Shown here piece after piece: positions 12,001 to 27,200 of a DNA stretch of 64,000 nt. The DNA comes from Acanthaster planci (taxonomy: Eukaryota > Echinodermata > Asteroidea > Valvatida > Acanthasteridae): positions 940,171 to 1,004,170 of the forward strand of contig NW_019091462.1 of the NCBI RefSeq assembly GCF_001949145.1. The letters are read 5' to 3'. A program made the translations under genes and the position numbers. Position 1 is the first letter of the stretch. Each line of letters starts with the position of its first letter. Below the pieces are notes generated by a model. That model did no database searches. It was not told the DNA's origin and was given only the letters and a program-made list of their open reading frames with translations.

Positions 12001-15000
12001 TAGAACTTACTCAAAGAAAATGTAAAACGAGTAACATACAAAAGAGGTATGGAGCCACTGCTATTTGCTTTGGATGACATCGCGCTTTAATTCATGAATA
12101 TGGAAAGTCATTTCCATATAAACCAACACGTTTCCGTTTCTCCCTTTTTCTGCCTCAAAGGAGGTGAAAGATCATAGTAACTTTGCAAGAAAGCTCCCAT
12201 GCATGCATTCAAGTAATACAAATCACATTTCGTGTCTCCTTTAAGGAGCACTGAGCTATTAGGGTCACAAGCAAATGACAGTCATTGTGCTGGGGGTGAC
12301 TTTAATTTCGGTTGCTGCATACAGGTAAGCTATAACAGAATCAAACACTTAAAATTGCGCCAAAACCTTTTGAACTTGGGCAAATGTTAAAACGCGGAGG
12401 TACCGTTGCGCAGCTGATATGCTTGTTGAAAAAACATTAAAATATACACATACAAGTCATATGGCTGGTTTTAGTCCTTGTTTGAAAAGGATTAAACTCA
12501 TTGCAGAATATTAAATGCGTAACTCGTGGGGTGCTTAGACGTTTCTTCAGCTCATCGTTAATCAGTCCCCAAAGACTCATGAACGCTCCAATTAAGAGGG
12601 TGAAAGAGACCCCATCAATACATTCAATAGCGGAGGTCAAGTCGACGCATTTGAAGGACACTATTATTAGTAAAATGGATATCTATAATCATTATGCCCC
12701 CGTATAAATTTCTGCGGTGTGAGAGGGAATCCAATGATTAAATTTATTGTATCATTACCCAGTGGTTGGCGAACTACCGCTGTCTACAGGGAGCAGTTTA
12801 GATGTTCTGCCTTTTTTCCATCTTTTTTGTCCAGAGGAGTGCGGTGATCGTAAAAATACGTCGCGGTGACCAGGTCTCAAGCTACCGCAGCCCGCTAATA
12901 AGTATGCAAGGTTCACGGAATGGTGTCATGAGTGCCACACGGTGAGGTGATGCACCAGAGTTGCAGGATACTTTTAGAGTATTTTACGACCAGTTCAGTT
13001 TTGTTTTGCCGAGCGTTGAAGCTCCCGTTGTTATCTTAACCCGGGAGACCCCCATATTTTTTTATACCACTTTCGGTGAATACTTAGTAAATTTTACGAG
13101 GCCCTTTGGTCCTGTTTAGTGGGATTTTGTTAGGGCACGACCGAAACGAGAATGTCCATATACTTCAGGTTTAAAAACGCCATTAAATACATCAATCTAC
13201 ATGTGCCTTATAGAGTATACTTTACATGCATGTGGGCTGAACATACTGCGGCATGGAACCATCGTCATTCAATCTCCTACATTTCGGAATTGTGACTTGT
13301 TCCAGAGTTACACATTCTTGGGTTTGATTTGGGGTATATGCCAATGCCAGGAAACGTGAATATAGGCCTACCTGGTACCTGAATATGAATTGCCTCTTTC
13401 TGTCGCTGTTCCCCCCCATCACGTTTCATCTGAAGTTGTTGAGACATACCGCTTTCATTAGGCCTACTCGTATATGAAATACATCTACGCACCCCAGCCT
13501 CAGCGACACTCACAGCCCTATAGGTCTACTTCAATCCATCCCCTCCCCTTAAGCCTACTAACACATGCATTAACTTGATGAGTTACAGGTTTCTCATTTA
13601 TAAGCCTTGATTTTAGTGCATAAATGTTAGAAATAAAGAGCTGTTTGGCACAATATCCCGATTTCGCAAACCTTTTTTTCAACAGATGCCCGAAAAGTAA
13701 CAGGAAGCCCAAGTAGACTTCTGACTAAATATCACGCATGGCATATACATGAAGGAAAATACATGTTATAATTCATAATACTTTTAGCTAAAACAAAATA
13801 ATAATTTGGAGTTAACACTGCGTGTCACTTAAGCTGAGGAAACCCTCTGCCAGAGTTTGTGCCTAATCGCGGAAACAACTCTGTCTTTGAGGCTGCTCTT
13901 TTGGACATTTAATTTTTCCCCCAGAATTTCAACCACATTTTTAAGGTATAAGAGATAAAAGGCACTTGGAGGTAACCACCAACGATTGACAATCATACGA
14001 AGTTTGAAGCACGCCAGAGCTTGGACCACGAGACTACGCTACAAAGTGTCCTTGTTAAGAAAGTTCCCACACAACTATGCTCAGTTATGTTCTGTAAATT
14101 TAAACCAACAAAACTAACACTGACTTAAGGAGGACCTAGTTCTGAAGCACTGTGCTCCTTCAGTAAATCTTTCAAGAATGGCGCCACTTTCAAAAATTGC
14201 TAATCAGCGGCAACACAACTTGCATTCCCGACTGGTTGCTAGGAACATCGCCCTCTGTTGGTGTAGAATAAGCGTTTCAGTTGGCCTCATTTGCGAGTAG
14301 TCCACCAATCTCATCTCAACTTATAGGACCTACTCCGTTAGCCTGCGTGAATGGAACAAAAACAAGTAGTCAATTCATTCTTTTTTTTCAAGCCCTCGCT
14401 CCTTACTATGTTGGACACAAACCAGTAAGATCTGTTCTTCAATTTCAATTCTGATCACGGCATGGAAGACTAGTAACACGGATAATAGAACTACTTCTAC
14501 GCCAGTAAATTCAACTTCAGCTGTATACTTTCACGGCTAATTACAGTTTCATCGGCACAAAAATAATCAAGTCATGTGTTCGCTGGATGATATTTTAATC
14601 AATATAAACATTCCCTTCCATAAAAAGACACGTTATTGAAGCATGTACTTGACAATCCATATCTTAAGTTTCAAAACCGCCCATCCCAATGTGGACATTA
14701 AAAGGTATAAAATAATGCCAGACAATAGAGGTACCAGTACATGATAATATGAGATTTTTAAAAAGCTTTAACAAGATCAATTGACGCTGAAAGTCATGTC
14801 AGAATAAAGCCTTAATGTATCCCCAAAACGGACCATTTGGTGTCCGCTTCTGACCGCCGAGTTCCAGTTAACGAGGTTACCTACGAAGCTGCACAGATGA
14901 ACGAACATACTTTCCTGTCATCTACAAACACACATATATGTTACAGAGTATCAAATAAAGGTTACCGCGGCAGATGAAAAAATCCTAAAATAAGAGGCAG

Positions 15001-17318
15001 CTTTAAGAGTTAAGAAATATGAATACACGTGCATTCTGTTGTTTCAAATGAAGCAGTCATTTTGAGCGATGCATCTTTTCATTATCGTACTCCATTCAAC
15101 ATACTTTTCGTTGCAAATGAACGAGTGTCGGTAGAGATTTTGAAAAATTATGTTAAGCACAATCACCTGCTGACAGGTAAGAGCGAAATGTATCAACACT
15201 ACATCCTTCAAACATTTCTTCGTATGCCCATCCAAGTTAATCAATCTGCTCAAAGAAGAAGTGAATTGATATTGTTGCCTAAACTAATAGGAAACTGGAA
15301 AAAGAAAGTTAAGGGGGGAATAGTGACCACTTTGCCATTCAAAGAAACTGAACTTATGATAAACCTGAGGCAACGATTAACAACTGTTTTAACTTTTAAT
15401 ATTGCAATTTAAAAAATAAACCTTTCATAAAGTGTTTCCCTATCCTTTTTCATGACAACAATAAAATGTAGGCTTGATAAGCACTCTTACAAATTTATTT
15501 ACATTTAAAACAAATGAACACAAAGTTAACGGTGCATATAAAATTTTGCTCGATGTGGTCAAAGGTCGTAGAAATATCACCATGTACACTGTATTTATCA
15601 AATTCAAACAAAATGCAGCTGCTTGTGTTTTGTGCAGTAACAAACGAAACTACTGCAATTACAATTCCAATAAATTTCCTTTTAGTTGTTGAAAAAAGAC
15701 CTCTAAAATTAATTACTAGAATTTTTTAAAGTGATAATGGTGACAAATCCTGTTCAATAGGTGGTTTCAGGGACCACTACATTTACATTGGGCTGATCTC
15801 GAATGACTTATTCAAGCAACATTACTAATTTGAGAACCTGCCCATTTTTATTCTTTTTTTTGGGGGGGGTGGTAGGTGTGGGGGCCGTTTACTTGCCATC
15901 TCCGATTGCTTTTTTAAAATGGTTCTGACTTCAGATCTTCTGATACCAGACTACTCAAATGGAATGAAATAACTGTAAAGCGTCGATTTCAGCAGCACTC
16001 GTTTGAAAAACTTGTCTCTGGGCTATGAAGAAAACAATGCCATTACTTTAACAAGAAGCCAAACAGAGATAGATGCAGGCATCTAAACTGGACTTTCTAA
16101 ACATTTTAACAGAGCAGGCTCCTAACATTTTGTCCATGGGTAATCAACCAGCTTGGTGAACAGAAACATTTGCAAGACTTTCGGAAGGCTTGTAAAGACA
16201 TTCTTTACAAGTTTAAAAATATACAGTACACGCGTCTTACACGTGCCAGGGCTCAATAAATTACTTAACACACTCGGCAATGTTGCCAAACAATTTAATA
16301 TATTACAGGATCTTTGCCGACCTTTCTACAAATGAAAGCAGACAGGAATGCCTCATGGACACTGGCATCATAAATTCTGGACCCTTTTTTCTTCAATTTA
16401 TATTGGTAACTTTTTCAGTGGAACGTTCAAAGAGCGTAAATTTTTCAGGATATATGACTGAATTTCTTGACACTTTTTGCTAAAAGTGTCAAAGCTTTTC
16501 CTATGCTAAATAAACAAATTTTGGAAAAAGCGACAGTGTTGTTGCAACATTGATGAGATAAAGCACCATTAGGTGTTGATTTAAAGATAACTAGGCAAGC
16601 CCCAGGATCTTCTGGGTAGTCTCATATGGTCAACTCCGCTCTTTGTGCTATCTCTTCTTGGTCATTATCTTCAACCAAAACTCATCAATTTTGTTGCACA
16701 AAGACTTTGGGAGCCTCTAGGGATCAAGCAAGGTGAGGCACGTCCGTCGACAAATGGTAATCAATCAACGTTTGCAGGGCATCTTATTGCAACAAAGCTC
16801 TCAAATCTTTACCATGAAGGCATCTAAGATAGCTCTGTTCTTGGTTGAAAGTAGTCTGGCAGGAGTCACATGTTGATTCTGATGTGTCACTTGACAACAC
16901 AACTTCCCTACACCTGGATACAGATGGTAGTTTCTTACGATAGAATGTGATCACTGAAATCATTTTACTGATGTGAGAGTTTCACACTCATTGGGTGGAA
17001 AGTAGGAAGGATGAAACCCCGTAGATAAAAGCTGTATTTTACTTTGCATATATATAAGAAATCTTTTGCAGAAATAACATCCATTATGAAACTTCCTATC
17101 TCTGTAGGAATTTCACTTTTTTCCAAAGTGGACGACTTACATCACAAGAAAAATAAGAACTTATAACAAGCATCTCTGCCATTAATAGATGAATATTTTG
17201 CTGATGCAGCATCAAGTCAAAAATCAATAGAACATCCCACAAAAGGTAAAACACAGATAATTTTCTATCATACATTTTTAATATCTACAAATTGACCTCC
17301 ACCTATCTCTGAGGGCAG
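9037..17318. other. Intergenic, no confident gene
   Basis: Many short frames, none with a recognisable domain. The most exon-like is 11084-11363 (plus strand), an open frame ending TQMLE before a GTAATT donor-like site; support is weak. The 3'UTR of FBXO8 must lie just left of 17319, but no clear AATAAA was seen there. Confidence 0.55.
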
Positions 17319-20300
17319 CTACCATCTCTGAGGTGCAATGTGACCCACAAGGTAGATGTTGTCATAGAGATGACCAGAGAGCTCATCGTTAGCTTCCCGT
17401 GTGGCGTTCCGCACATTGCGGATGAACTCTCGCTTGGACATCTTGTTTTTGACATGAGGGCTTGTCAGGTCAACAGACAGGAGGATCAAGGAGTAACACA
17501 GGATGCAGATCCCATCTGTTCACAAAAATTAAATTTCATGTCAAAATTTTCAAAAGGGTACAAGAAATAACTAGTAGCAGAGCAAAAGTAGCATTTGTGC
17601 CATCTACAAAAATTACATGTTAAATATTTAACCTTTTTTGGGGGGGAGTAAATTTAAAGAGCCCCAATTTCTCTTCCCAACATAAAAGTGGATACTCTTG
17701 ATCAACACTTCAGGACAGGTTGTTGTCTGGGAGCAAAGACTGTGACCTTAATAACAAGTCTGGTGGTACCTTTATGACCATCTGAAAGACCTTTCCATTG
17801 GACAAGATGTTTACAGAAACCACCAAAATTGCCATAAAAAATGGATGTCTACTCCCTCTGACTGCCCCCCTTTTCCGCTCAGACTTCCAGGCAATGGTTT
17901 CTAACAGAACTGACACCCTTAAGACCTAACTTCCCCTTTTGCTGCCGACAGTTCATTTCTGCCACGTGTTTGCGTGAGTGTGTGGTTTGGCAGGTCACTG
18001 GACAGTAACCATAAATTACCAGGGAGGTCAGCATCTGGGAAATTAAATCAATCCTGACCAGTGTATACCTACGTCGCTGATTTATGACTGAACTACTCAT
18101 AAATCAATCACAATTCTAAAAGAGGTAGAGGAATTTTATACACCTTGGTCATTGCTGATATTCTGCAATTCTTTATACTTGGGAGTAAAATATCAGAGGT
18201 GAGCAGTTTTGGAAACTTCAAGTTTCAGTAACTGAAATGGAATGTTTCATGAAGCCCGGTCTCCCTCCAGGGTACATGCCATGTTTCTTGACAGAGTGTT
18301 TATATCTCTCCTGTCAAGAGGAGCACTTTTCAACGAAAACTGAAATGCTTGATTTGGAAAACAAATCAAATATTTATTTCTCATTTCTGAAATAATTATA
18401 CAATTATGGCCCTTAAAATGTATCAGATAGTTTTGGGGATATTGTTGAATCCTTTATAACATTCAAACTGATGCTAATTCTTTTGGTATCCTTGTGGAAT
18501 GACATTCAAATGTGCATCACAACAATTTTCATTCTGATTAGACAAAGCTCATGATGAAGAGTGATCTCTTAAACATGTTAAATGCAGGTCAACATCACTG
18601 AAGTGTAAATTGACACTTGTAAATGAGGCTTTACACCTCCGAATGACCTCTAACCTTAAATGCTGGAAATGATGTCTTGACAACACTTCTTACAAATGAG
18701 TGTTCAGCATGACAACCCAAGAAAAATACCCTGAGGCTGGACTGGGACTGAAGTATGCCAACAGAACAATTTGAAAATTGCCGTCAGACAGCAACCACAA
18801 GGGACCATGAAGTCACTCATTCATCTATCACTTTCAAACAGACTACCTTTTCATGTCCATGAATGATGAATAGAATTTTTGTGCTCCTCCCACATTTCCA
18901 GCATCTCACCATAACAACTAAATAAACAGCACAATGGAAGCCTGGTTGGCTACCGCTGCACATATTCCAGTCTAATAGGAAATTTCTCATTTCAGACTTC
19001 TTCAATCATGATTTTGTCCAATTCCTGACACACAAGCCACTACAATCCATCAAATATAAAATTCCCACCAGACCCAAACTTCACTCAGAAAACAAAAACG
19101 GGGCGGCAAAGATCCAGACATGGAATCTAGTTAGACACTTTGGGGAATAGACTTTTCAGTGAGGACGTATGAGCTCTGTAAGACATATGTTCCCTTGCCA
19201 ACAGCAAGTTTTATTTTGCCATGACCACTGCCCTACTTTGCTGGGTTCTTAATATGGAAAGTCAACATATGCACTGGGAACTATCAACCACCACAATTAT
19301 GATCCAGCCCTTTCTAGTTAGCGGTTAGAGGTGTTATGTGTCTCCAAATCTCAGCTGATCGTACAAGAAATCCGGCCAGCCTTTTGTGGCCAGCAGATAG
19401 CGCCCTCTGGAGACACACAGGGGCCTACAAAGTCATCAATTATACCTTTGGACAGGCCGCACTCTGGGTTGCAGCTGACAAAGCGCTCAGCAAAGATCTC
19501 CAGGAGTTTCTGCAGCTGGTGGCCATTTTCCCCAGGCGACTGGATGTTGGAGAAGAATGTCCGCAGGGCGTTGGGCAGCAACTTCTGCTTGTAGTCATCA
19601 AGATAAACTAGCTGCTGAAGTATGTCTTGTCTGATCACACAAACAACATTTGGACTGTTTAAACTGAACATTTTTCACGTACCTGTCATTGTAAACCAAC
19701 TGAGAGAACACTAACAATGCCATTCTAGATTTTTGTCCAGAAATGCAACTAAAAATGTCAGAAAAACCCCTGCTAATCTGCTGATTCAAGCTCAAATTTA
19801 GTACTAACTAGCATGAACACCCTAATTAAAACATGTCGATTATTGAAAACAAATGAAATCACATCTAACTGAATTCTTAAAGAATTCTTTTGTTTTTGTT
19901 TTTTTTTGCTGCTTTGGTGTTTTGATAGATCAACTGTCCAGTACATATATGCGGTGCGCAAATGCAATTTCTGGTAAATTCACCACATTCATTCAAAGCT
20001 GAAAAATCCCTCATGCTCACTTCTACCACAATGTAATTACAAGGTCGTCACAGTCTTCGGCAATTAGAGAGAAGCTGCATGAGTTACCTTTTAGTGAGTA
20101 GCTGCCTGACTTGATACCTGTCCAGCTTGTTGGTGTTGTGAATAAACTTGGCAATAGAAAGTGGTGTGTCATCAATGATACCATTCTGAATGAAATACTC
20201 CAGACCCTAGGACATGAGAAACAATTTCGAAAGTTTCCATAAGAATATGTGACGGTACACTTTTTTCCCAGAGAAAAAAAGAAAAACAGAATAATAACAC

Positions 20301-21288
20301 ATTGTTAAAACAACAGAAGACTTTGTCTTTTTTTGTCCCAGTATGACCAATCCAATTATTTGGACAATTTGCTAATGACAAAACATCTGTCATCAGAAAC
20401 TAATCCAATCACTGAAAAGAAATGTGAATACAACTGAGTATGAAAAGAATAATGGCTTTTGTTATTGAAAAAGATTCTGCTGGGATCGACACACTTGACC
20501 CTGACCGTTAAGAAAAAAATACATGTAATTGCAAACTGCATATTTTTTCACAAGTCATGTTATCTATTTTGAGTATAACTGTAGTATGCTTGGCCACCAC
20601 ACTGACAAAAATATATAAAGCTGAATTATTCTTTACCATTACAGCATCTGCATTGAATGTGAGTGATCCTTCATCTAGCTTCATGTAGAGATCCATGAAG
20701 CAAAAGCCTGGCTCATTGGCTCTGTCATAACATGACACATAGCGCCATGTTCCACGACATAACCTAAAGGCAAGTCAAGCACCAAGGCAGAAAAAGAACA
20801 TCAATAATAAACCTGTGCTTGATGCAAATGAATGCCCATTATCAAATGTTAATACACCATCAATTGGCACGTCGTTGAATAGGGAGACTGTCGGAAGTAT
20901 TAATGAATTTTTATTCAATGTACTAATTAAAAAACAAATACATGTACATGTGAACAAGTACAATGTAAGTTTGTAACGTCAATTGGAAACCACCAGGATC
21001 ACTCACTACTGTAATTCAATGAAAAAAGTCTTTCCGCCACCACATTAAACCCAAGGAAACTCACCCTTGCCACAGGAGATCATCCCTCGACAATTCTCGC
21101 CACAAATGGTTAACACACATAGCTAAACACAGGTCTTCTGCATTCAAGTTGGACAACACCATGTAGGCAAGTTCAGGTGGCATCTCGGTCAAGTCTGGCA
21201 GCTTACTTGCTGGGTCCATAAAACTTGGAAGTCGGGATGTCCTTGGGTAATGTTTGTGTCTGCGTGCCTTACGCAAGGACTGTCCCAT
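17319..21288 (-). CDS. FBXO8: F-box only protein 8 (F-box + Sec7-like), 5 coding exons
   Basis: Coding exons in transcript order: 21288-21065, 20763-20637, 20206-20088, 19630-19446, 17515-17319. Phases agree at every GT-AG junction and give 283 aa (human protein about 319). The start is MGQSLRK, matching the MGQ start of vertebrate FBXO8, a possible N-myristoylation site; an in-frame ATG at 21477 is probably 5'UTR. The F-box lies near residues 31-80 (MPPELAYMVLSNLNAEDLCL, then LLWQG). The Sec7-like domain spans about 118-275, with LLPNALRTFF, a PGE triplet at 189-191 and a C-terminal block around LTSPHVKNKMSKREFIRN. Family knowledge: FBXO8 is an SCF substrate receptor linked to ARF6 ubiquitination. 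The gene is divergent from CEP44, as in vertebrates. 5'UTR exons were not located. Identity is very secure. Confidence 0.96.
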
Positions 21289-24200
21289 TGTTCTGTGCTT
21301 CAGCTTGCCTGAGCACTGGGCGTCACTCCCGAAACCTGTCCATTTCTTATTACAAAAGATTTGGACTATAACAGATGCAGTTGTTTTTTTTTCCAAACAA
21401 ACAAGTTCACATTGTTTGATTGGAAATATCCATCGTAATTTCAGAGAAATTGTTCCGGCTGTTTGTTTCTGGTTCATATAAACTCCAGTGTATTACATTC
21501 TGGCAGTACTGGCAACTGTAACAGTTTTGTAGTCAACTCCTTTTTCCTTTAAGGTACACCTCAGTTCACATCTTTTTCCCATTTCCTAATGACAGAAAAG
21601 GGTGTCTACGATCAGTTCATGATGGCTGGGAATCCAAGTCTTCCGACTGGTACTTCTCACTCCATAACTAGGAACTGTAAAAAAAATCATTTAACAACAA
21701 ATGCCCTTAGGAAATGTTTGAATGTTTGCTAGCTAATCCATAGAAGGCAGTTAAAAAGTTAAACTGGTTTTCTAATTTTGAGTGCTTATTAAAAATATAT
21801 ACATATGATTAAAATATCACTGCCAGATGTTTGTTAATGTGAAGTATCAAAATATCAAGTTCATAAAAAGACACAATCCCCTTAAGTAGGCTTTTTGCAC
21901 ATCTTTAAAATTAAAGAGACCGAAAAGCATAAACTGATGAAAACAGTGACCTGATTACATGTATCAGAAATTGTCCTAAACAGAAGATGCAAATCTCCTT
22001 CAAATAATTAACAAATGATAAAGTCTACATACATGTACAGTACGTACATAAAAATGCGCTACTGCAAACCACACGAAGCACACTCATCGAGATCAATTCA
22101 CATTCATTTTACAACAGAGGGCATATATGTGGCACGACAGCAATTCACAAAATACCAAAGGCATTCCTGTCGCATTATTGGCAATTCTCTGCAGGTTAGT
22201 CTTGGCAATAGGAGGCAAAAATGTCAAGCTTATCTCACAGTCAATGTGCCGCAGGATCCAATAAATCACACTTCACTGGGTGACAGTATATCAATAGATT
22301 GTTTTCTCTCATTTCACACAATCTACGCTGACTGTAATATCATGAAGAAGTTTCACGAAGAAAGATTTAATAATGCTATTGCCTAGGGGAATGAGTCCCT
22401 AACCATTTCTGTAGAAAAAAATTCAATATGCAATGACACAGAGTTGTTATTCTGCCATTTGACTAATATTATTTCTGACATCAGTTGTATTTATTTGTGT
22501 AAGATTTGATCCCTTTACGAAGACTAGAAAAATGACTGAACTATTGCATTTTGCACTCCAAATATTGACTCATACAGTCAATACAATGCAGGGAATAATT
22601 TACATTGAAAAAAGATCTTATGTGGCTGATATTTTCATTAGCCTTTCATGTTATTCAACCAATGAGAGATTCAAGAAATCTTCATTAACCTTAACTGCTG
22701 AGCATAATGCAAAGAATACACACTTGCTGATTACAACAATACACATGTACATATAAGTGAGCACTGATTCAAAATGATGACCATTCTGCCATCAGCATGT
22801 AATGCATACATTTTAACATGCAGATAAACTAGAACTCAGTTTCCCATATGGCAATGCATCAAAATTCCTTACAATACACATTCAAAACCTGAAAGTTTCT
22901 GCTTTCACACATCTTCCCCTCAGTTTTACAAATCTACGTTACTTCCAACTGAAGATGATCTTCCTGAATGAAATATTTAAGAAGGAAATATTCAAACATT
23001 TTGTACTGACCTGATCATATTCCTAAGAAGATTTAGGATGTGTAATTTACGTGCAGCTAATGCAAATGTTGGTTGCTATACAAATACGATGAATGGGCCC
23101 TAATAGTGGCAAACCAGACTATTGGGAGTTTTACTATGCTACATGTACAATATGAATATTTTGCTTAGCTTTCAATGTGTACAGGGGTACTTCGTTCTAA
23201 GCATGAGTTATCTAAATACCAAACTCACAACTTAAATGTGCAACTACATGTACATGTACATGTATATGTGCACGGGTTTAAAATGACATGTGTATCTGTA
23301 TGTAACAGTAGACTAAGGTTTATGATCATAATATAATGTGAAGAAAGTGTTACCTATACTACAACTAGTTACACACTTATTTGTAAGTGATACCACAGAA
23401 AATTAATAACTCAGATTTAGGAACAGGAAGTGTATGTATGGGTCATTTTCATATTAATTTGGTTGACTGTAACAACTGCTGCACAATCACAGGAAGGCAA
23501 AATATCCGAAGAGTTGTAAGCCCAAAGGTCAAAGGGTCACCGGGAACCAGCTATACAAATGCAGGTGCCACTTTAGACAGTAAATGGAACTTAAGATTTG
23601 CAAATTTCATATATTTAATATGAAATATTAATAAAAATAAAACTACTAGTATGATAGTTGGTTACATGTATTTTAGGATAGGATGCAAACATGAAAGTTA
23701 TGATGCCCTTCTGTAGACTTCAGACCCCCAAGCATACTGCATGCCTCATGTTGGCCCATCATTTCACAATTTATTGTTACAGAATTGGTGTCTTTGGACA
23801 ACATTTCTAGCAAACAACAAATTTATTTGATTAATCATGTGAGAAAATCTTCATGTGTAGATCGCATATAACAGACAGATCTATATGTATCACTCTGTGG
23901 AGATTCAGGTCAACAACTCAGTTTCATGTTTCAAACTGTATAGATTCATTTGTTTCTTCTTTCATTCTTTTCTTCATAATATGGCTCATGTAAAGTTCTT
24001 GAACAAAGTCACCACAGATCCTTTACACAGGATTGATGAGCACTGTAAAATCCCCATTTATGGATTTGTGGTGACACAGTGATAGTTCTAGGTCTTGTCT
24101 AACATTCTGTAGAAAGCAATACACAGGTATTATTCAAATTCTATTTATTTTTAAAAATCTATGGGATTGGAAATTATTGGTAGGTAGCATTACAGGTACT

Positions 24201-27200
24201 TTCAAATTCTGGCAAATGTTTCAATGTTTCTTTGTGCTGGACTGAGGCTATTTTGCAATAACTGTTATATCTTCCTATTGGTGTGGTTGTTTCTGAGGAA
24301 AAAAGAGAAATTAATCAGCACTGCATCAGTCATTTCAATATGCGGCACCTTGTGTAACAATCCATTGGCTATTGGTCACCAGGTCAGAATTATAATTTTA
24401 CCATGAGGTCCCCCCCAATACTTCTGCTTCTGTTTTACATGCCTCTCGATAATAGGGTCAATAGGTCGGAAAATTCTGGTGGGGTCAAGTTTTCATGCTG
24501 ATATAAAATGTAATAGCATGAATGGGGATAAAAGCTTCGAAAAATTGTCTTAGTGATAAACACATATCTTTTATCTATGTGAAATTTTCTACTGTCGACA
24601 ATCTACAGGAATTATGGAGAATTCACACAATGCTAGTCAGGTAATCATGATGGAAAACTGGCCAACAATGTCCATGTACTGCGGACAATAAACCTTGTGC
24701 TACAGCAGGAAATTTTGTGGAAAAATGCTTGTTTCAAGTACCAGCAAAACAACCTCAAATCAAACTTGTGAACACAGAAAATATATACATGTACATAAAC
24801 AAGAGACGAAGTTCTGTGAATTAACTTGCAGAAATCCTCCTGCAACATCGATGTTTTTTCAACCTCCAGCTGTATGGTTGCGTGAGTGTACGGTAAATGC
24901 AGTGTAATCAACCAGGACGTATAAACTGGTTGGCACATTTCCATCACACTTTCTTTTGCATGGGCGCAGCACGGTCGGAACCAGCGCAGCTTTGCTATAA
25001 TGCATTGAGCTTTGCACACATGCTTTCACCACTGTGACACAGTGGAACTTGTGAAAATAACGAGAGTTTCTTTTCAACAATTGTAAATGTAAGTAGAAAA
25101 ACATAGAAAAACAAGATGTATAACATTGGAAAGGATTGTTGAATGGTGTTTGTGAAGACAGAAAAGACATTGGGATTTATTTTTTAAAGTTTTTTTAGAT
25201 TTGTTTTTCTAACTTGCCGATAAAGACTGTCGGGTTGTGCTGAAAAATTAGGATCGGTCAGGAAACTGGAAACAGAAGTATTTTTGGAGGGCCTGACTCT
25301 GCATGGGGAAATTTGTCATAATTCTGGAATGGTTCATGCTGTAGAAAAAAACACCCTTAAGCCTGTTTCAACTTCCATGCTCTTTCATGAAAAATTCAAC
25401 CATCTAAAGCATTCAAACAAAAGCGTCAAATGTTGGCTGCATACAATAGGCCAATCCGCATTCATGATCATTCCGAATGATTGGTCAATCCTTGAATTTT
25501 ACTTCCGTTTTCTAAACAGTATTTCACAACCATGAATTTGAAAGAAAAGGTGATTGGTTGATGGTGGAATTATTGGCAAATCAAGCCGGAGTGCATGTGA
25601 GCGTGCATCGCACCAAAGATCACCGCGAGCCATGTGTGAGATGGCACTTGCTCCACAGACATCATTCACACTGAAACAGTGCGCTCACATGTACTCGGAT
25701 CCAATGGCTGTTGCTTGTCGTTCTTGCCTTTTGGGCATCAATAATGAGGAGCCCTGTGATTGGTCACTGTGACCCCCAGTGTGCCACAGCCAACTGGCAT
25801 TTCAACCAGTCAGTCCAGTTGCAGCTAAGAATTACACACACACATACAGAGAGTGGCAGCAGCCAATTTCCATATCTTGTGTATCGATCGCAGCTGTGGT
25901 CAACCATTTGGTCGAAGCTTGTCTTCACAAGTAAACATGTGAACCGCTGGACTCTCAGACACTGAACTGAAAATATTTGCACCTTTTTTTGAATATCGGC
26001 GCAGTTTTGGCCCGTTTTTTTTTCTTGGTACAAAGTGTGAAGGTACATGTAAGCTACCATATATACAACTCGGGGGGGGGGAAGGGAGCAGCATTTCTGA
26101 TGGGTACACAACCATCACAAAATCCCTGTTCATACCCTGTTAAATGTCACGTAGAGCCTGTGGTGAAAAAGGCCTGCTTTCTGTGGGGTTCGTTGGAGCG
26201 GAGTGGACGTTGGACCCCACAGTTCTGGGCGTAACCTACAGTGGGTATATTAAATACCAACAAACACATCATCCACCAAAAGCAAAGTATTTCATAAGTA
26301 TCATTTACCAAAAATAAAGCCCACGGTAGGCACTGTACTCAGACTACTGATGTGCTGGATACTATACCGTACATTGGCTTTACTGTTTGTAAACAATACT
26401 CAAAAACACATTGATATGGGGTTAATACCCACTATAAGTCACACGATTTAGTGGGTGCAATCAGTCTACTCCAGTTTGACATTGTAATGGAAAAGTACTT
26501 TGGAACTTAATTCTATTAGGCGGTTAAGAAATGCAGTTATTATTATTATTTGGGATACAGATATTTCAAATTGTACAGTGTATTTTATTTCCCAGTGTAA
26601 ATGTATATTGTAAACTAGATTTAAGCTTTCAGACTAAATCAGATGAAAATGACATTATTTCTTCAAACTTCAGGGTTAATTTTGTAGAAAGAGGGCAGGG
26701 TTTGATTTTTGAGGGAAATTATGGGGTAAAAACTGAAGAATGATGACATCAACACAGACTATGTACGCACGCATCCTCTGAAAATAATATGGCAATAATG
26801 TCAAGACATGCTGGATGGATTGGTAACAGAAAAGTTTCATTAGAAAACCGATCTCTGATTGGTTGAGATCAGCCACTTGGGGAGTAAGTAAGAGTATTGA
26901 AAATAACAGCCAGACCGAGTGTGCATGCATCCAGTAACAATCAGTGACACAATATCACTATGTAGTGATATTGTGTCACTGATTGTTACTGGAAAGTTTC
27001 CTTAGAAAGTGGATTTCTGATTGGTTGGAAATATGGGAAAAGCAGATGAGGGAGTCAGAGCATTGAAGACAGTAGCCCCACATTGCCAAAGGTCACATGG
27101 TCTGTCACGTACGTGTCCAGTTGACCCTGCATTAAAGGTAACAGGCACCTGATTTAATTTCCCAAATGTAACCCAAATAGAGTCATGACAATCAAGAGAC

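Noticed and set aside
15029-15412. 127-codon plus-strand frame
   Set aside because: AT-rich, no domain recognised, no splice or promoter context; length is not unusual for chance in 64 kb.
21289-21477. Upstream in-frame extension of FBXO8
   Set aside because: The downstream ATG matches the conserved MGQ start and acceptor-like sites interrupt the extension.
24645-25019. 124-codon minus-strand frame
   Set aside because: Cys/His scattered without zinc-finger spacing; between genes with no support.
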